A stretch of DNA of 64,000 nucleotides from Myxocyprinus asiaticus. Its lineage: Eukaryota; Chordata; Actinopteri; Cypriniformes; Catostomidae. Positions 60,096 to 64,000 of the stretch are shown piece by piece. The notes beneath the pieces were generated by a model. It worked only from the letters and a program-made list of their open reading frames with translations, had not been told where the DNA came from and did not search any database. Made by a program: the position numbers and the translations under genes. The DNA is taken from the NCBI RefSeq assembly GCF_019703515.2, contig NC_059346.1, forward strand, positions 49,955,501 to 50,019,500, given 5' to 3'. The stretch's first letter is position 1; every line of letters begins with the position of its first letter.

Positions 60096-61412
60096 AGGGG
60101 TCATGAAATGGAGAATCAAATTTTCCTTGATATTTAGACATATAAGAGGTAACTGTACTATAAAAACACACTGTAAATTTCAGAACTCAGAACTTCCTCC
60201 ACTGTCTAAAATGAGCATTTATAGTTTCCATCCTGATTAAACATCTCGTTTTTCAATCTGTCTGTTTGTGACATCATGACACATTGCTCATTTGTATTTA
60301 CACATCCCACAACATGCATCATCGCACCCTTTGCCCCGCCCACTGGCACACAATTCAAGTCAAGAGAGCAGGCCTTCCATGGCTAACTTTTCCTAACATA
60401 ACACCGAAGAGGACCCATCTGGACTATTTTGAATTATTTTGTATATGAACATGAACTATACAGACTCTTTGACCGCTTTCATGTATCTCACAGCTTTTAA
60501 AAGAAGCAGTGTCGAGTTACAACTCTGAAAGTGAGAAGCAATTATATTTCTTTCAGCTGCTATCTCTTGTTGTTTTGAGCACAAACACGTCATGGGCGCA
60601 TTCCTTCGCCCATCTGCACAATTTTTAATTGTTGGTGTATTTAAACATAGGACGTCTTTGACGATGGACATCTTTGACCATTACGGTGTGTTTCCGGTGA
60701 TGTGCACCTCAGTGCCCTTTCATTCATTATGTGTGTGTGTCATTTCACCGTTATTTGGACAATGATGTGTTAGCTTTTTTTTTTCCGGATCATGTCAGCA
60801 TGGAGTGCTTGTGAACAGTCATAATATGATTCAAGCTTTGCCAAGGAACTGTTATTGAAGGATTAGGCAGTTAAAAACACTTCAAAAACGTAGGTAAAAT
60901 GTTTAATTCATGAATATTGAAAATGTCATGACTGTTTGATAGTTTAAGGTGCTGAGTGTTAAAAGCTGTGCTTGAGATGAACAGTTTAATATATTCAGAT
61001 GCAATGTGTTGGATGTGCGTTATGTGTAAACCCTGCAATTTTGTTTTATAATGTGAGGTTTCTTTTCTCTTTCCCAGGGAACACACAAATTAATAAAATG
61101 TATACCTTGAATGCACTGTAAGGTGCTTTGGATAGAAGTGTCTGCCAAATGCATAAGTGTACATGTACATGTTCTCTTCTGATTGAGCCAATCATAACAG
61201 TGGGCGTTTATGTTGAAGTTTAAGGAGGCGCTTAGGCCAAAACCGAGCGTTTTAGACAGAGGGCCAAAAACAAGGTGGAAAATTATCATATAAATTATTA
61301 CTAAATTGTGTATAAAACTTTTAAAATAAAATAAAAATAAAACTTTTATAACATCATCAATGGACCTAAGGGTAGATAATCGAATTATAAAAAACAGCAC
61401 TTCATGACCCCT
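60096..61412. mobile_element. TTAA-flanked DNA element, 1.3 kb
   Basis: The left end AGGGGTCATGAAATGGAGAA and inverted right end AGGGGTCATGAAGTGCTGTT share the first 12 bases. TTAA flanks both sides (60092-60095, 61413-61416). The interior includes, at about 61107-61163, 'actgtaaggtgctttggata' and 'tgtctgccaaatgcataa'. This is the conserved 3' tail shared by fish L2-type LINEs and V-SINEs, evidently inserted in it. No transposase. The right part (from 61201) is included in the tandem duplication and recurs at 62954-63165. Confidence 0.7.
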
Positions 61413-61462
61413 TTAATATTTTAGACAGATATTTGGCCCATCACAGTCCCTGCCCCCTAGCC

Positions 61463-61745
61463 CCTCAAATGTCTTTTTAAACAGTATTGAAGGTGTTCCT
61501 ATCTATGCTGGGCACTTATTGGCTGCTTTTCTTTATTATTTGGTCCAAGTCATCAGTTCCAAAACCTTTTTTATTTTTCAATTAAATTTTAGTTTTATAA
61601 TGAAATAAATTAATATGGTGGCACAATTATATTTTTGTCTACAAAATTAATTTCAAACATTTAAGCATACGCCTTCAGATCAAAAGATTTTTAAGTTCAT
61701 GAGAAACATTTCAGTCAAGTGTTTCAAAACTTTTGACCAGTAGCG
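61463..61745. mobile_element. Right part of the Tc1-type element seen at 47907
   Basis: From 'tttttaaacagtattgaagg' to 'aaaacttttgaccagtag' it follows 48157-48428 closely, with the terminal inverted repeat at the right followed by TA-rich sequence. The left half is missing. It is repeated in the second tandem unit (63216-63498). Confidence 0.7.
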
Positions 61746-61766
61746 TGTATGTATATATATATGTAA

Positions 61767-62326
61767 GGAATAATTGACGATGGACCATTGAATTGTTTAA
61801 AAATAATGCACACCCGAGGTGGTAATGCGGTCACGACGTGCATTATTTTTAAACAATTCAACGGACCGAAGTCAATTATTCCGCTAATACCACGGTTACC
61901 ACACCTTAAGACATCGTTCAGGGTTTTATCTCAAGACATTTTCTGGTGTCATTCTCTAAAACTCTCTTGTGAGTGGAACTACTTTCTTCCGCCACATATT
62001 CAGCGTCTTGCTTTAATACATTATTCGAAAATGTCACGTTAGAACTCCCCACTGAGATGCAGGAGTGCGCTGACATGATGACTCTGTTTTACTCTCACGA
62101 GTATGTTTGGGCCTTAAGTGTGTGCGTTACGCGTATAATGTGTGTCCACAAGTGTGGGAGTGTGTGTGTTAGAGAGAGGAGGAGCGCGAGGGTTTTTACC
62201 ACAGATATCTCAGATCATATAGAAACTGTTGTATTGATCAAGTGTATCTTGCTCTGATACAGCTCAAGCCTTCGTTGCTAATTCGAAAACGTCATGTTAG
62301 AACCCGCAACGGAGGCTTGTGCTGCT

Positions 62327-62358
<32 letters not shown>

Positions 62359-62528
62359 TGTGTGTAAGCGAAATGGGGGGACGGTTCTTTCCACTACAGC
62401 TATGTGAGGCTGATTAGGGCGAAATATATTGAAACATTAAAAGTTCTTTCGGATAATATAAATTGTTGTATTGATCAAGTCGTGGAGGTGCGGCTCTATT
62501 TATCGATTGCGACTGGAGTCTCAATGTG

Positions 62529-62566
<38 letters not shown>

Positions 62567-62719
62567 TAATAACTGAAATAATTTGGTGAAGTGATATGGA
62601 ACTGTTATGCGGTCAAGACCTGGAACTACTTTATAGCCGTGCGTTTACTTGAAAAATAATTGCACACCTTAGAATGTCCGTCAACCAATCAGAATCAAGC
62701 ATTCAGCAGACCCGTGGTA
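61767..62719. mobile_element. PIF/Harbinger-like non-autonomous element, 953 bp
   Basis: TAA flanks both sides (61764-61766, 62720-62722). The ends are GGAATAATTG (left) and CCCGTGGTA (right), the same two termini as the deleted copy at 9656-9911. Just inside the left end lies a 45-bp inverted repeat (61767-61811 and 61838-61882, 40 of 45 matching) with a 26-bp spacer. The interior has an ancient internal duplication: 'ttcgaaaaYgtcaYgttagaac' at 62023 and 62281, and 'ttgttgtattgatcaagt' at 62226 and 62463. (TG)n runs sit at 62340-62365 and 62531-62562. No transposase. The 3-bp TAA/TTA duplication is the argument for PIF/Harbinger. Confidence 0.6.
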
Positions 62720-62746
62720 TAAATTTATATATATATATAAATATAT

Positions 62747-62953
62747 ATACAGTACTGTGCAAAAGTCTTAGGCACATAAGATGTTTCACAAAAGCATTTG
62801 TCTTAAGATGGTTATTTGTATCTTCAGCTTTAGTGTGTCAATAGGAAATATAAATGTTAGACTCCCAAACATTAGTTTTGCAAATAGAAAAGATTAGAAT
62901 ACAAGAACAGGGAGTCCTGCAACAGATATCATGACCCCCACAAAGCCCCCCAC
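62747..62953 (+). mobile_element. 5' fragment of another Tc1 element
   Basis: 'tacagtactgtgcaaaagtc' followed by 'ttaggcacataagatgttt' is the terminal repeat of a well-known fish Tc1 family. About 200 bp of 5' region follow ('ggaaatataaatgttagact', 'agaacagggagtcctgcaac'). It ends abruptly at the tandem-duplication junction. TA-rich sequence lies to the left. Confidence 0.7.
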
Positions 62954-64000
62954 TGGGCGTTTATGTTGAAGTTTAAGGAGGCGCTTAGGCCAAAACCGAG
63001 CGTTTTAGACAGAGGGCCAAAAACAAGGTGGAAAATTATCATATAAATTATTACTAAATTGTGTATAAAACTTTTAAAATAAAATAAAAATAAAACTTTT
63101 ATAACATCATCAATGGACCTAAGGGTAGATAATCGAATTATAAAAAACAGCACTTCATGACCCCTTTAATATTTTAGACAGATATTTGGCCCATCACAGT
63201 CCCTGCCCCCTAGCCCCTCAAATGTCTTTTTAAACAGTATTGAAGGTGTTCCTATCTATGCTGGGCACTTATTGGCTGCTTTTCTTTATTATTTGGTCCA
63301 AGTCATCAGTTCCAAAACCTTTTTTATTTTTCAATTAAATTTTAGTTTTATAATGAAATAAATTAATATGGTGGCACAATTATATTTTTGTCTACAAAAT
63401 TAATTTCAAACATTTAAGCATACGCCTTCAGATCAAAAGATTTTTAAGTTCATGAGAAACATTTCAGTCAAGTGTTTCAAAACTTTTGACCAGTAGCGTG
63501 TATGTATATATATATGTAAGGAATAATTGACGATGGACCATTGAATTGTTTAAAAATAATGCACACCCGAGGTGGTAATGCGGTCACGACGTGCATTATT
63601 TTTAAACAATTCAACGGACCGAAGTCAATTATTCCGCTAATACCACGGTTACCACACCTTAAGACATCGTTCAGGGTTTTATCTCAAGACATTTTCTGGT
63701 GTCATTCTCTAAAACTCTCTTGTGAGTGGAACTACTTTCTTCCGCCACATATTCAGCGTCTTGCTTTAATACATTATTCGAAAATGTCACGTTAGAACTC
63801 CCCACTGAGATGCAGGAGTGCGCTGACATGATGACTCTGTTTTACTCTCACGAGTATGTTTGGGCCTTAAGTGTGTGCGTTACGCGTATAATGTGTGTCC
63901 ACAAGTGTGGGAGTGTGTGTGTTAGAGAGAGGAGGAGCGCGAGGGTTTTTACCACAGATATCTCAGATCATATAGAAACTGTTGTATTGATCAAGTGTAT
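62954..64000. repeat. 1753-bp tandem duplication, unit 2 (cut by window end)
   Basis: It corresponds to 61201-62247 at a constant offset of 1753. No substitution or gap was seen in the parts compared. The PIF-like element starts again at 63520 and is cut off by the window end. Confidence 0.92.

Larger units (their letters stand above)
61201..62953. repeat. 1753-bp tandem duplication, unit 1
   Basis: The unit starts at 'tgggcgtttatgttgaag' and ends before the same word at 62954. It contains the right end of the TTAA element, a Tc1-type fragment, the whole PIF-like element and a Tc1 5' end. Confidence 0.92.

Noticed and set aside
1..64000. CRISPR arrays, operons, bacterial promoters or phage genes
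   Set aside because: None present; sequence character, introns and transposon families are those of a vertebrate nuclear genome.
1..64000. tRNA, rRNA or snRNA genes
   Set aside because: No A/B-box plus cloverleaf, rRNA core or snRNA motif was recognised by eye; a covariance-model scan would be needed to exclude small ones.

Overview
The window is a stretch of vertebrate nuclear DNA, almost certainly from a teleost and probably a cyprinid. It is AT-rich and has no bacterial gene layout. It is packed with fish-type transposons: Tc1/mariner copies with DD34E catalytic motifs, hAT elements with 8-bp target duplications, TTAA-flanked foldback MITEs, a DIRS-type element and short LTR elements. The only host coding sequence I can support is three short exons on the minus strand.

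Host gene. Exons at 28097-28234, 18691-18883 and 4362-4505 (transcription right to left) each have an AG acceptor and a GT donor. Their reading phases fit across both junctions: 2 nt + 1 nt, then 0/0. The translations match the extracellular part of the TMEM132 family and look most like TMEM132E. The introns between them are 9.2 kb and 14.2 kb. The signal-peptide exons should lie to the right, beyond 28234 and possibly outside the window; the transmembrane and cytoplasmic exons lie left of position 1.

Layout. 1-4361: intron with diverged repeats, a CACTG-ended MITE and a 137-bp hAT MITE. 4506-18690: intron with a nested foldback element, CATGGTAC-rich repeats, a PIF-like remnant, a 69-bp LTR-derived palindrome, a decayed Tc1, and a 262-bp near-perfect LTR palindrome. 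18884-28096: intron with LTR remnants, a 109-bp direct repeat and a 1.4-kb hAT element. 28235-47148: a repeat family also seen at 42 kb, a miniature DIRS element with 100-bp inverted ends, a decayed Tc1 of Sleeping Beauty type, and long CT and GA microsatellites. 47149-54938: three hAT elements with clear 8-bp duplications, two of them containing later insertions (two Tc1-type units in one, a solo LTR in the other). 55000-64000: a TTAA foldback MITE, a very short LTR retrotransposon, a 1.3-kb TTAA element, a PIF-like element, and a 1753-bp tandem duplication whose copies show no difference where compared, running off the window end.

Most notable: two separate palindromic insertions (11691-11759 and 18266-18527), each made of two inverted LTR starts and each flanked by a 5-bp target duplication. 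They look like integration products of cDNA carrying a U3 end on both sides. All repeat names are family-level calls from ends, target duplications and motifs; no database search was possible.
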